A DNA stretch of 64,000 nucleotides, taken from NCBI RefSeq assembly GCF_010975035.1, contig NZ_JAAIUV010000005.1, forward strand, positions 1-64,000. The letters run 5' to 3'. Below the pieces are notes generated by a model. It searched no databases. It saw only the letters and a program-made list of their open reading frames with translations, and had not been told where the DNA came from. Of this stretch, positions 1-9,026 are shown in pieces. A program made the position numbers and the translations under genes. The stretch comes from Neobacillus thermocopriae (GTDB lineage Bacteria > Bacillota > Bacilli > Bacillales > Cytobacillaceae). The stretch's first letter is position 1, and each line of letters begins with the position of its first letter.

Positions 1-141
1 TGGCTTCCTGGCATAGAACTCATGCCCGCCGAGGCTCCATGTCAAGCCACGAAAGGTAACTGTAATTTAAATTAGAAAGTGGTTTGGAATTTAATTTATT
101 TGTGTCCGGAATATTGACGTAGGTCCAAACATTGGAATTAT

Positions 142-2022
142 ATGAAGATTGGTAAATACCACCTTTACTATGATCCTTTAAATGAAGTTTTTTTCGATAC
201 AACTAATGATCAATGGGTTTTGCTACTTGGAACTATGATAGATATTCGTTCTGGTACCACTGATAAACAATTCATTGCTTCAGAGCTACTAAAGTATCTA
301 ATATCCTCTGAAGTAGATTTCTTTGATTATCTTGACGAACTATCAGGCAGATATTTAATCTTTTACGGTAATAATCAAACAGCATCGATTTTATCAGATG
401 CCACTGGTTTAAGAAGTATATTTTATTCTACTAAACAAACGGTTATTTCTTCTCATTGCCTATTGGTTAACGAAATCACTCACTCAAACGAATCACCTTA
501 TGTAGATAAGGAATGGTTCTCGAAATATTCAAGCTCTCAATTACCGGGACACTTTACTATTTACGAAGACATTTATTTCTTAACTCCTAATACGTTATTA
601 GAGGTAAATGAAAAAAAAATTAGAAGGTTTTTCCCACGAGAAAATTTAGAAATTCTACCAGTAGAACGTGTAGTGGAAGAGATTAGTGAAATTACAAAAA
701 AACAATTGTATCTCTTATCAAAGATTAATGAGAAATTTTTATTCTCACTAACAGCAGGACTAGATAGTAGAACATCTTTAGCCTTGACAAAGGATTATAA
801 AGATTCATTTCATTACTTTACTTATATTAAGGAAAATTTTAATTCAGATAAGCTAAATGCTTATATTATTGACCAAAAGATTGTTACAGAGATGGTTTAC
901 AATCTTGGATTAAAACATGATTTTCTAACCATCGATTACAATCTTAAAAACCAGGATTTTAATGAATTTTTAGAAGTCGTTAAATGCAATACAACTTCAC
1001 AGCATAACGTACGATTGGCCAAACTGTATTTCGATCAGTTTCCGTCAAATATTCTTCATATTCGTTCAAATGTATATGAAATTGGAAGAATGTATTATCG
1101 TAAAAATCATAAATTGCCTAAAACTGCTACGATGAAATCACTCGCTGAGTGCTATTCAAAACAGGCAAAAGATGACGAAAAAGTGAAAGAAGCATTTCAA
1201 AAATATTATGACCTTATTCAAATGGACAAAATATATAATTATGACCCGTTCGATATTCTTTACTGGGAGTACCGGATGGGTACTTGGATTAGTCAAGTTT
1301 TGTTAGAAAGCGACATAGCCCATGATACATTTATTTTATTTAATGTTAGAAAGATTCTTAAGTTATTATTATCAGTTTCATACACTGATAAATATGAATA
1401 CACCGTATTTCATGAACTAATTAATAAAAATTGGCCTATTCTTAATTATTGGGAGATTAACTCCCTAGGAAATCCAACAGCTTTTTATGATAAACAATTC
1501 GATGAAGTGGGTATTCCATTAACAGCGACACGGTTTACTTCCGGGTCATTACTAAACAACAGGACAGTTCCGATAAGGAAAAAGGTACAAACAAGAAGAT
1601 TTAAGTTTAATTTGGAAGAAAGCAACCCGAAGAACGGGGATTATGCAGAAGCAGATATTCCACTTAAAACAGAACTTAATAAAAGCAGTCATTGTATAAT
1701 CCATTTGCGATCTCCATATGAAAACATTAAATTAAAGGGAAGAATAAAATATCAAATATATCTTAATAATCAATTATTACTAGAGGAGGATATTTCCTGT
1801 TGGAAAGAAACCAATCAAATATCAATAAAATGGAAAGCAGTAGAGCCAAAAAACAGACTAAAAATCAGAATACAATCCATTAAAGATTGTGAAGATTGGT
1901 CATGGGGAAAAGCTGGTATGATTTTAGTTGAAAAAATTATACTTCGTAACGGTGATAACCTTGACTCTAACAATATTCAAGTAACTGCCACCAGCCCATT
2001 TTCAGTCATTATTAATAAATAA
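142..2022 (+). CDS. Asparagine-synthetase-like protein (glycan-cluster type)
   Basis: The 626-residue product resembles the asparagine synthase superfamily. A degenerate N-terminal glutaminase-like region (about 1-150) is followed by an ATP-pyrophosphatase domain with the PP-loop TAGLDSR at residues 204-210, a variant of SGGLDS. There is no Cys at position 2, so glutamine-dependent amidotransfer is unlikely and free ammonia or another amine or acyl chemistry is more plausible. Residues about 510-626 look like an added beta-rich domain. Such proteins occur in polysaccharide clusters, and this one converges on the glycosyltransferase operon. No good Shine-Dalgarno precedes the ATG, but an in-frame TGA at 115 limits upstream extension. 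The substrate cannot be named. Confidence 0.7.
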   Translation: MKIGKYHLYYDPLNEVFFDTTNDQWVLLLGTMIDIRSGTTDKQFIASELLKYLISSEVDFFDYLDELSGRYLIFYGNNQTASILSDATGLRSIFYSTKQTVISSHCLLVNEITHSNESPYVDKEWFSKYSSSQLPGHFTIYEDIYFLTPNTLLEVNEKKIRRFFPRENLEILPVERVVEEISEITKKQLYLLSKINEKFLFSLTAGLDSRTSLALTKDYKDSFHYFTYIKENFNSDKLNAYIIDQKIVTEMVYNLGLKHDFLTIDYNLKNQDFNEFLEVVKCNTTSQHNVRLAKLYFDQFPSNILHIRSNVYEIGRMYYRKNHKLPKTATMKSLAECYSKQAKDDEKVKEAFQKYYDLIQMDKIYNYDPFDILYWEYRMGTWISQVLLESDIAHDTFILFNVRKILKLLLSVSYTDKYEYTVFHELINKNWPILNYWEINSLGNPTAFYDKQFDEVGIPLTATRFTSGSLLNNRTVPIRKKVQTRRFKFNLEESNPKNGDYAEADIPLKTELNKSSHCIIHLRSPYENIKLKGRIKYQIYLNNQLLLEEDISCWKETNQISIKWKAVEPKNRLKIRIQSIKDCEDWSWGKAGMILVEKIILRNGDNLDSNNIQVTATSPFSVIINK

Positions 2023-2023
2023 C

Positions 2024-2074
2024 AAATAAAGTAGGTGTCCTAAAGTATAAATTTTAAGGACACCTACTTTATTT
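2024..2074 (+). terminator. Intrinsic terminator after the AsnB-like gene
   Basis: A 17-bp perfect inverted repeat (arms 2024-2040 and 2058-2074, GTAGGTGTCC core) starts just after the stop codon and ends in a T-rich arm. Confidence 0.75.
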
Positions 2075-2259
2075 GTAATCCAAAAATTATCTATACTTGT
2101 TCATCCCAAGTACCTTTTTCTCCCTTTAAACAAAAGGAACATTTTTCCTTGTAACATATCCTTTAGTTCTTTATGGCTATTATTCTTATTAATCTACTGA
2201 CCTGCTAGAAATAGCACATTGTCTCACAATTTTGTTTTGAGTTAATGTATTTTTAACAC

Positions 2260-2312
2260 AAAAAAACTCTCCCTATGGTAAACAGATTTTTTAATCTGTT
2301 TACCATAAGGGT
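2260..2312 (-). terminator. Terminator of the glycosyltransferase/methyltransferase operon
   Basis: On the minus strand, a long stem (ATGGTAAACAGATT and its complement, with a short A/T loop) is followed by GAGAG and seven T residues. It lies 40 bp downstream of the 898-residue glycosyltransferase stop, facing the terminator of the convergent gene. Confidence 0.85.
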
Positions 2313-2352
2313 GAGCATATCACTTTTGGATATCATCAAACTCTTATTCTTC

Positions 2353-5049
2353 TTAACTAGCAAATAGCTTTTTTATTTCTTCATACTTCCTGGAAGCACT
2401 TAGCTCTTTAAATCGAATTACCTGTTCACTGGTAGGGTTAAAATCATTACGATATAAATCGTATATCTCTACAAGGATCTTAATTGAATCAAGGGCTTCA
2501 TCTCTTGTTACATGTTTTAATTTTTCAAGGTACCAGCCTTTGAAATAGAAATCAAACCTCTTATCAAGGAAATCTTGTAAAAGGCCGTTTTCTTTTAGTA
2601 CCTTTACCCTTGTTTTTTCAAGTAAAAGATATTTTTCAAAAAACCTTTTTGAAATGGTATTTACTGTTGAACCCGAGACAGCAGCATAATAAATATGGAT
2701 AGGTAGATTAATTACTTTTGTCTTCTTAGAGTTTAACAATAGTTCTTGGAAGAATAATGTGTCTTCACCTGCTGCTCCTTCAACCATCTTTAATGAATGA
2801 TCTACAATTAATTCACGCTTAAATATTAAAGCCTGAATACTCATTGCTTTAAACTGACTTTTTACTAAATATTCTTTTACGTTTTTTGAGATTACATCAC
2901 TGCCATTAAAATGAACCGCTGTTTTATAGTAATCAAAATCTGCAGCTTTCGTATCTAATTTAAGCATATTACCGACAACCATATCATAGCGATTCTTAGA
3001 AATCTCTTTATATAGATGGTAGTATCCATCATTAATCGCTTCATTATCCGGATCGAGATAGGTAATATATGGTGCAGTCGTTAACTCAAATCCCTTGTTT
3101 CTAGGTCTTGAAGCACTTCCGCTTCCTCCATCTTGATAGAAGAAGGATTTCACATTGGCAAATTCTCTTTCCAATCTTCTAATTATCATTGGAGTGTAAT
3201 TGTCGGTTGAACCGTCATCAACAATAACAATTTCCATGTCTTTAAATAGACTGCTTCTTCGTAAACTATTGAAACATTTATTTAAAAGATGTTTTCCGTT
3301 ATTATAACTAGCAATAATCACGGATAGCTTATAATTTACCGGTTTTGTTTCTTTCTTTTTTACAATTTGATTATTAAATTCAAACCGATCGATACTAAAG
3401 CCATTCGGTATTTCTTTTGGTCCTTTTAACTCTAGGAGTTCATTTAAAGAGAATGATTGGCTCCAGAAAACTGTGCGATATTTATCTGTCACAGTGTTAA
3501 CATAGTCAAACTCTTTCCCTTGTATCCATTTATCGCCGTCGTAATATGCATCCTTAGTAATATAATCAGAGTTCGTATATTTAAAGCCATTAATCATATC
3601 TTCTAAATAAAACTCACCATAAAACTTTTGATCCTCAAAGAACGTTATAAAATCATATTCATTCTTTTGTTCCTCAGAAAAGTCCTTAATAAGAAATAAC
3701 TCTTTATGAGGATATGTCTGATGTTCAAACATTTCCTTTAATTGAGGTGTATACTTCTCAATAAGAACTGCAACCTTTTTCTTTTTAATTTGAAGTTTAA
3801 ACCCTATACGATCTAATAATTCTTCAATTCTTAGATAGCTTGTATGATCTGTCATTACATTACGGATTCCCTGAACCTGATGTTCAAAAACCTCTTCCTC
3901 AGAAAACCCGTTTAAGATATCTTTAATTTCATTTTTATTATTTACTAAAAATACATTCGGAAATCTATTATTCACGCCAACACTGTAGTTTGACAGCAAC
4001 ACATTCCCTAATGCTTGAAGTTCATAAACCCTGTTTGCAAACATGGTATTACTATCTTGGACTGTATTAAGATTAATTGCCCAATCAAACATCTTATGAA
4101 GCTTTTGTAAATAATGATGATCCACTGATGGTGATACATATTTTAAATATTTTTCAGGGAAAAAATAAGCTTCTAGATTGAGCTCATAATTCCTATCAAT
4201 AATTTTTAAATCACGCTTGCTTTCAATTACACCGTCAAATAAAGTTCGTGTATCCTTTTGACGATGCGGGTATTTTTCATACCACGAACCAGTGAATAGG
4301 ACCTCTTTACGCTTTGGAAACTTTTTAATCCCAATCGGGTTGTGGTACATAGGGTTAATTCCAAAATCAAGAACAAAGACGTTCTCATTTTTACAATCTC
4401 TCTGATAATCGCTAATCTTCTCTTCAGCAGTAGTGAAAATATAATCACACATTTTAGCTATATCAATAAATATTTCATAGTTTACAGGGTCTTCTTTAGA
4501 ATAAAAAACTATTTTAGTTCCTTGAGATCTATAGAATTCGATAATTTGTTTTAAATCTTGACGATGCTTTCTAATCTTTGGATTTCCAAGACCCTTCCAC
4601 TCCATGTTAAGTCCCTTCCAAGTGGAAACAACTAAGAAAACATCAAGCTTTTTGGAATATTTTTTATAATTTTCACGTGTAATATATATAAAATTAGCAA
4701 TATCTTTATAGGAATTAAATAAAAACTCATCCGCAATTATACCAATATTTACTTTTAGTTTTTCAAAATATCTACTACCATTACTTTCTGGAATCTGTTC
4801 CAGTAAGGGTTTAATTTTATTAAAGAAATTCTTATCACTTTGCTTATCACGCAGCCGTAGATATTCTGCCTTTTTATTTACATCTAATTTGTTTTGAGAA
4901 TTAGCAACAGGAGGAGGAGTTGGATTAGATACTGGCTTTTTTATGCCACCTTTTTCTATTAAATTTTTCTCATTTTCAATATCCAGTTTTAATTTTAATT
5001 TTAATCGACTCAAAGTAGATAATCTCTGTTGTATTGCCCTTTCATCCAA
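2353..5049 (-). CDS. Large multi-domain glycosyltransferase (CgeB-like GT + GT2)
   Basis: The protein has 898 residues. After a charged, coiled N-terminus and a proline-rich linker (to about 55), residues about 60-420 resemble the CgeB-type GT-B fold (Glyco_trans_1_2), with the conserved stretch near 336-358 (YELQALGNVLLSN). Residues about 425-560 look like a degenerate GT2-like module. From about 573 a typical GT2 domain follows: LSVIIASYNNG, VIVDDGSTD near 610 and a DxD-type LDPDN near 664. It probably extends a surface polysaccharide using nucleotide sugars at the inner membrane face. The start lies 2 bp after the upstream methyltransferase stop, so translation is likely coupled. Exact sugars are unknown. 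Confidence 0.8.
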   Translation of the reverse strand: MDERAIQQRLSTLSRLKLKLKLDIENEKNLIEKGGIKKPVSNPTPPPVANSQNKLDVNKKAEYLRLRDKQSDKNFFNKIKPLLEQIPESNGSRYFEKLKVNIGIIADEFLFNSYKDIANFIYITRENYKKYSKKLDVFLVVSTWKGLNMEWKGLGNPKIRKHRQDLKQIIEFYRSQGTKIVFYSKEDPVNYEIFIDIAKMCDYIFTTAEEKISDYQRDCKNENVFVLDFGINPMYHNPIGIKKFPKRKEVLFTGSWYEKYPHRQKDTRTLFDGVIESKRDLKIIDRNYELNLEAYFFPEKYLKYVSPSVDHHYLQKLHKMFDWAINLNTVQDSNTMFANRVYELQALGNVLLSNYSVGVNNRFPNVFLVNNKNEIKDILNGFSEEEVFEHQVQGIRNVMTDHTSYLRIEELLDRIGFKLQIKKKKVAVLIEKYTPQLKEMFEHQTYPHKELFLIKDFSEEQKNEYDFITFFEDQKFYGEFYLEDMINGFKYTNSDYITKDAYYDGDKWIQGKEFDYVNTVTDKYRTVFWSQSFSLNELLELKGPKEIPNGFSIDRFEFNNQIVKKKETKPVNYKLSVIIASYNNGKHLLNKCFNSLRRSSLFKDMEIVIVDDGSTDNYTPMIIRRLEREFANVKSFFYQDGGSGSASRPRNKGFELTTAPYITYLDPDNEAINDGYYHLYKEISKNRYDMVVGNMLKLDTKAADFDYYKTAVHFNGSDVISKNVKEYLVKSQFKAMSIQALIFKRELIVDHSLKMVEGAAGEDTLFFQELLLNSKKTKVINLPIHIYYAAVSGSTVNTISKRFFEKYLLLEKTRVKVLKENGLLQDFLDKRFDFYFKGWYLEKLKHVTRDEALDSIKILVEIYDLYRNDFNPTSEQVIRFKELSASRKYEEIKKLFAS

Positions 5050-5051
5050 TA

Positions 5052-6392
5052 TTATTTACCTCCCATTACTTTTCTTCTTTTTTTCCAATAGGTTAAGGTA
5101 AGTTTCCCTAATTTTGATTCACTTAATGCACGATATTTTCTTAATAGGGTTTGATAAGATTTCAATAACCTTTCTTCTTTTGTATAAGACTCATAGAGAG
5201 TTTCTTGAACTTGTATTTTTTCCTTTTTCGCAATAATAACTTGTTTTTCTAACTCCGTAATTTGATTCGTTTTTTCTTTATCCTTTTGCTGTAATTTAGC
5301 TATAATCTGTTCTTTTTGTTTTAATTGATTCGTTAATTCTTTTATTTTTTCATCCTTTTGGCTATTTTGTAGTTCTTGTGCTTTATCATTTATCTGAGAA
5401 TAAATCGTATTTACTATTTCTTCTTTCTCTTGTTCCATTAAATCTAATTTAGTACGGAGCGACTCTATTGTCTCTTCCTTCTCTTTTTCCTTTAGATCTA
5501 ACTGAGCTTGGAATGACTCTTTTACCATTTGTAGCTCTTTATTACTTTCTTCTACTTGAATATTTAAAGAATTTATTTTGTTATCTTTTTCAATAATTAG
5601 ATTTTTAAGAGTATTTAATTCAGTATTTTTTTCCTTTACTTGTTCAGAAGCTGCTGATTTAATTTTTTCGATATCAGCTGACACCAACTTTAGCTTTTCT
5701 TCTAAAGTCTTAATTTTTTGTTCATTGTTTCTTATTTGTTGCCATAAATCTTTTTCAACAGAGTAGAATGCTCCTTCTAACCTTGATATAAGCTCTTCGT
5801 TAATGGATACAGTGCTTGTTTCTTTGCCCTTCTTTTTTAATACTGCACCTACCCATTTACCAAAAAACTTTATTTCTTGAACCACAAGATTCTCTGTTGC
5901 AAGTTTTAATAAATCTATTAAATAATATGTTTTTTTATGATCAAAATAATCATTAATACCAAATGGTAATGTTATAATAATGGATCCATTGTCATTTAGT
6001 AAGCTATAAGCTTTATTAATAAATCTTTCTGGATCTGTAATATGTTCTAATACTTCACCAAAAATGATAGAATCAAAAGTCTGGTCTCCAACATCCAAGT
6101 GCATGAAATTTGCAGACCTAAATTCCACTAAACTTTTTGTAACATTCTCTTCATTTGATAGCATTTGATTTGCATAATCAATTGCTTCTTGCAGAAGGTC
6201 TACCCCGATAACCTTCTTCCCTTCTCTGCCTAAGAGAATGGATATAATCCCTTGAGAACAACCTACATCTAAGATTGTCTCTCCTTTTGCATTTTCACAA
6301 ATCCAATGGATTCGGTTTCTTACCTTCTCAGAAAACTCCTCACCCAATTCTCCAAAATAGGCATCCGTAATTCGGTCTAAAGGTTTCTTCAT
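5052..6392 (-). CDS. SAM-dependent methyltransferase with long C-terminal coiled coil
   Basis: Residues about 35-130 form a class I methyltransferase: ILDVGCSQGIISILL (motif I), VIGVDL (acidic ribose-binding residue) and FGEVLEHI (post-motif II). From about 200 to 420 the sequence is almost continuous heptad-like coiled coil rich in E, K, Q and L, ending in a basic tail. The combination recalls chain-terminating enzymes such as WbdD, where a coiled coil separates the terminating activity from the polymerase. AGGAGC precedes the ATG. It is coupled to the downstream 898-residue glycosyltransferase. The methyl acceptor is probably a glycan end, which is inference. Confidence 0.75.
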   Translation of the reverse strand: MKKPLDRITDAYFGELGEEFSEKVRNRIHWICENAKGETILDVGCSQGIISILLGREGKKVIGVDLLQEAIDYANQMLSNEENVTKSLVEFRSANFMHLDVGDQTFDSIIFGEVLEHITDPERFINKAYSLLNDNGSIIITLPFGINDYFDHKKTYYLIDLLKLATENLVVQEIKFFGKWVGAVLKKKGKETSTVSINEELISRLEGAFYSVEKDLWQQIRNNEQKIKTLEEKLKLVSADIEKIKSAASEQVKEKNTELNTLKNLIIEKDNKINSLNIQVEESNKELQMVKESFQAQLDLKEKEKEETIESLRTKLDLMEQEKEEIVNTIYSQINDKAQELQNSQKDEKIKELTNQLKQKEQIIAKLQQKDKEKTNQITELEKQVIIAKKEKIQVQETLYESYTKEERLLKSYQTLLRKYRALSESKLGKLTLTYWKKRRKVMGGK

Positions 6393-6432
6393 TTAGTTTC
6401 GCTCCTAATTTAGATTAGAAAAAACTTCCTCT

Positions 6433-6470
6433 CAAAAAAGGTAAGTGCTGTTAATGATAACAACACTTAC
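6433..6470 (-). terminator. Terminator after wecC
   Basis: On the minus strand the stem GTAAGTG-TGTT / AACA-CACTTAC (6441-6470) is followed by CTTTTTTGAG. It separates the WecB/WecC transcription unit from the methyltransferase/glycosyltransferase pair, although read-through is possible. Confidence 0.7.
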
Positions 6471-6483
6471 TAATAAGTTCGGA

Positions 6484-7761
6484 CTATACTAAAACTTCTT
6501 TCTTACCTACATATGAGTAGAGATTTCCAAAGTTAATATACTCAAAATCAGCAGGAGAATTTTTTACCACATTTCTTGTATCAAAAATTCTCTTATTAGA
6601 CATTTTTTCAAATTTCGCAAAATCTAACTCTTTAAACTCGTTATGGTCCGTTAAGATAACTATTAGATCCGAGTTATTTACAGCTTCTTCAATATCTTCA
6701 ATGACAAAGTCACTTTCAACATGTGGATCAAAGCTTTTTACTTCATACTTACCTTGATAAATTAGCATTTCACGAATTTCCATCGCTGGACTTTCACGAA
6801 TATCATCAACATTTCCTTTATAAGTTAGTCCAAACAATGTGACAACCTTTCCACCTACATTTTCCATTAATGTATTTACATTTTCAACAACGTACTCAGG
6901 CATTGAAGTATTCACGGAACGTGCTAAATTAATCATTTTTGCTTGTTCAGGAGCTTTTGCAACAATAAAATATGGGTCTACCGCAAGACAATGTCCTCCT
7001 ACCCCAGGACCTGGATAATGAAGGTTTACACGTGGATGTTTATTAGCCATTTCAATTACATCTAATGCATTTATTTCTAATTCATTACATACTTTTGTTA
7101 ACTCGTTGGCAAGGGCAATGTTCACATCGCGGAAAGTATTTTCCATGAGCTTAGACATTTCAGCTGTTTTAGCATTTGTTTTAATGATTTCACCTTTTAC
7201 AAAAGTGCTGTACACCATGGCACCTGCTTCCGTACACTCAGGAGTAATCCCCCCAACAATACGGTTATTATAAATTAACTCATGTAAAATTTGGCCTGGT
7301 AATACTCTTTCTGGACAATGCACCAAGAAAATATCTTTACCTACAATAAATCCAGCCTTTTCAACTAGCGGTTTCACATAATCATCCATACTTCTTGGGG
7401 CAATTGTAGATTCAACAATTAGCACATTCCCTTTTTCAAGATATGGAATAACACTATTTACAGCACTTAAAACATAAGATAAATCACAAGATTTGTATAA
7501 ATCATCGTTATTTGGTGTAGGAACAGCTACAATAAATGCATCTGCTTTTTCGGGTGTTAATGATGCCCGAAATGTACCCTTTGCAATTACTTCTTCCAAT
7601 GCCTCTTGTAAGCCTGGTTCTTCAATGTGAATTTTCCCTGAATTCAACATATCAATAACCTTTGGACTAATATCCACACCTACTACTTCTACATCGTGTT
7701 TAGCAAACATAATAGAGGTTGGTAGTCCAATATAACCTAATCCAACAGTACAAAGCTTCAT
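6484..7761 (-). CDS. wecC: UDP-N-acetyl-D-mannosamine dehydrogenase
   Basis: The 425-residue protein belongs to the UDP-glucose/GDP-mannose dehydrogenase family. It has an N-terminal Rossmann motif (GLGYIGLPTS), a central dimerisation domain with the catalytic-Cys motif GPGVGGHCLAVDPYF near residue 257, and a C-terminal UDP-binding domain with LFGLTYKGNVDDIRESP. It oxidises UDP-ManNAc to UDP-ManNAcA with two NAD+. The neighbouring wecB supplies its substrate, which favours WecC over a UDP-glucose dehydrogenase. The start follows AGGAGAG. UDP-ManNAcA would feed a teichuronic-acid-like or secondary wall polymer. Confidence 0.9.
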   Translation of the reverse strand: MKLCTVGLGYIGLPTSIMFAKHDVEVVGVDISPKVIDMLNSGKIHIEEPGLQEALEEVIAKGTFRASLTPEKADAFIVAVPTPNNDDLYKSCDLSYVLSAVNSVIPYLEKGNVLIVESTIAPRSMDDYVKPLVEKAGFIVGKDIFLVHCPERVLPGQILHELIYNNRIVGGITPECTEAGAMVYSTFVKGEIIKTNAKTAEMSKLMENTFRDVNIALANELTKVCNELEINALDVIEMANKHPRVNLHYPGPGVGGHCLAVDPYFIVAKAPEQAKMINLARSVNTSMPEYVVENVNTLMENVGGKVVTLFGLTYKGNVDDIRESPAMEIREMLIYQGKYEVKSFDPHVESDFVIEDIEEAVNNSDLIVILTDHNEFKELDFAKFEKMSNKRIFDTRNVVKNSPADFEYINFGNLYSYVGKKEVLV

Positions 7762-7865
7762 TATTACTCTCCTCCTGGGGTGTTGATAGTTTTTTATTTT
7801 AATAACTCATATTAAGACCAAATCAAATAATTTTACCTTTTACTTCTTAAAAACAAACATTCATA

Positions 7866-9014
7866 TTATTTCACTTTAAAATCAGCAGGTTTCATATCAC
7901 TATGACCAAAATGATAGAGAATGGCTTCCACTATTCTTTTAGAAGCTAATCCATCACCATACGGATTTGAAGCTTGCGCCATTTGTTCATGCGCTTCTTT
8001 ACTTGTTAAAAGTTCATCCGCTAGCTTGAATATGACGTCTTCATCTGTACCAGCGAGCTTAAGCGTACCAGCTTCTACCCCTTCTGGTCGCTCTGTTGTG
8101 TCTCTCAACACTAGTACAGGAACTCCTAAAGATGGTGCTTCTTCTTGAACACCACCAGAATCAGTTAAGATTAGGTACGCTCTTGAGGCAAAATTATGAA
8201 AATCAATTACATCCAATGGTTCTATTAAATGAATATGATCATTGTCACCTAGAATTCTATTTGCAATTTCGCGTACAACAGGGTTCATATGAACTGGATA
8301 TACAACTTGGATATCATTGTGCTTTTCCACAAGCCTGCGAATTGCCCGGAACATATTCTCCATTGGCTCACCCGTGTTTTCACGGCGATGTGCTGTCATT
8401 AATACTAACCGATCTTGTCCTAATTTATCTAATACAGGATGGGAGTAATTATTTTTTACCGTTGTTTTTAAAGCATCAATTGCCGTATTTCCTGTAATAA
8501 AGATTGTTTCTTCACTTTTATTTTCCTCTAAAAGATTCTGTTTTGATTGCTTAGTTGGAGCAAAATGAAGATCTGCCAATACTCCTGTTAACTGCCGATT
8601 CATCTCCTCTGGATAAGGAGAATATTTATTCGAGGTTCGCAATCCGGCTTCAACATGTCCAATCGGAATTTGATTGTAGAAAGCGGCTAAGCTTGCAACA
8701 AAAGTAGTGGTTGTATCTCCATGAACAAGGACAATATCCGGCTTGACCTCTTGGAATACTTTGTTTAAACCTTCTAAGCTGCGTATAGTCACATCCACCA
8801 AGGTTTGTCTATCTTTCATAATATTTAAATCATAGTCCGGAGTAATTTCAAAAATATTTAATACTTGATCAAGCATTTGTCGATGTTGTGCCGTTACTGT
8901 GACAATCGACTTAATTTTTCCATTATTTTTCTCTAATTCTTTTACAAGAGGGGCCATTTTTATCGCTTCTGGCCTTGTTCCAAAAACGGTCATTACCTTG
9001 ATTTGATTACTCAT
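7866..9014 (-). CDS. wecB: UDP-N-acetylglucosamine 2-epimerase (non-hydrolysing)
   Basis: The product interconverts UDP-GlcNAc and UDP-ManNAc. It shows the family signatures VFGTRPEAIKMAPL, LVHGDTTTTF, GHVEAGLRT, PEEMNRQL, MTAHRRENTG and TDSGGVQEEAPSLG over about 382 residues, full length for WecB/MnaA. Two ATG codons are adjacent; GGGAGG spacing favours the second (9014). It lies 9 bp after the GT4 gene and 104 bp before wecC. In B. subtilis the homologue MnaA serves teichoic acid linkage-unit synthesis, so this copy may be the housekeeping enzyme or a cluster-dedicated paralogue. Confidence 0.93.
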   Translation of the reverse strand: MSNQIKVMTVFGTRPEAIKMAPLVKELEKNNGKIKSIVTVTAQHRQMLDQVLNIFEITPDYDLNIMKDRQTLVDVTIRSLEGLNKVFQEVKPDIVLVHGDTTTTFVASLAAFYNQIPIGHVEAGLRTSNKYSPYPEEMNRQLTGVLADLHFAPTKQSKQNLLEENKSEETIFITGNTAIDALKTTVKNNYSHPVLDKLGQDRLVLMTAHRRENTGEPMENMFRAIRRLVEKHNDIQVVYPVHMNPVVREIANRILGDNDHIHLIEPLDVIDFHNFASRAYLILTDSGGVQEEAPSLGVPVLVLRDTTERPEGVEAGTLKLAGTDEDVIFKLADELLTSKEAHEQMAQASNPYGDGLASKRIVEAILYHFGHSDMKPADFKVK

Positions 9015-9026
9015 CATAACCTCCCA

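Noticed and set aside
20..202. 60-codon minus-strand frame at the left edge
   Set aside because: Overlaps the AsnB-like start on the opposite strand and has no ribosome-binding site.
8096..8497. 133-codon plus-strand frame opposite wecB
   Set aside because: It lies wholly inside a well-supported wecB and has no ribosome-binding site or recognisable product.
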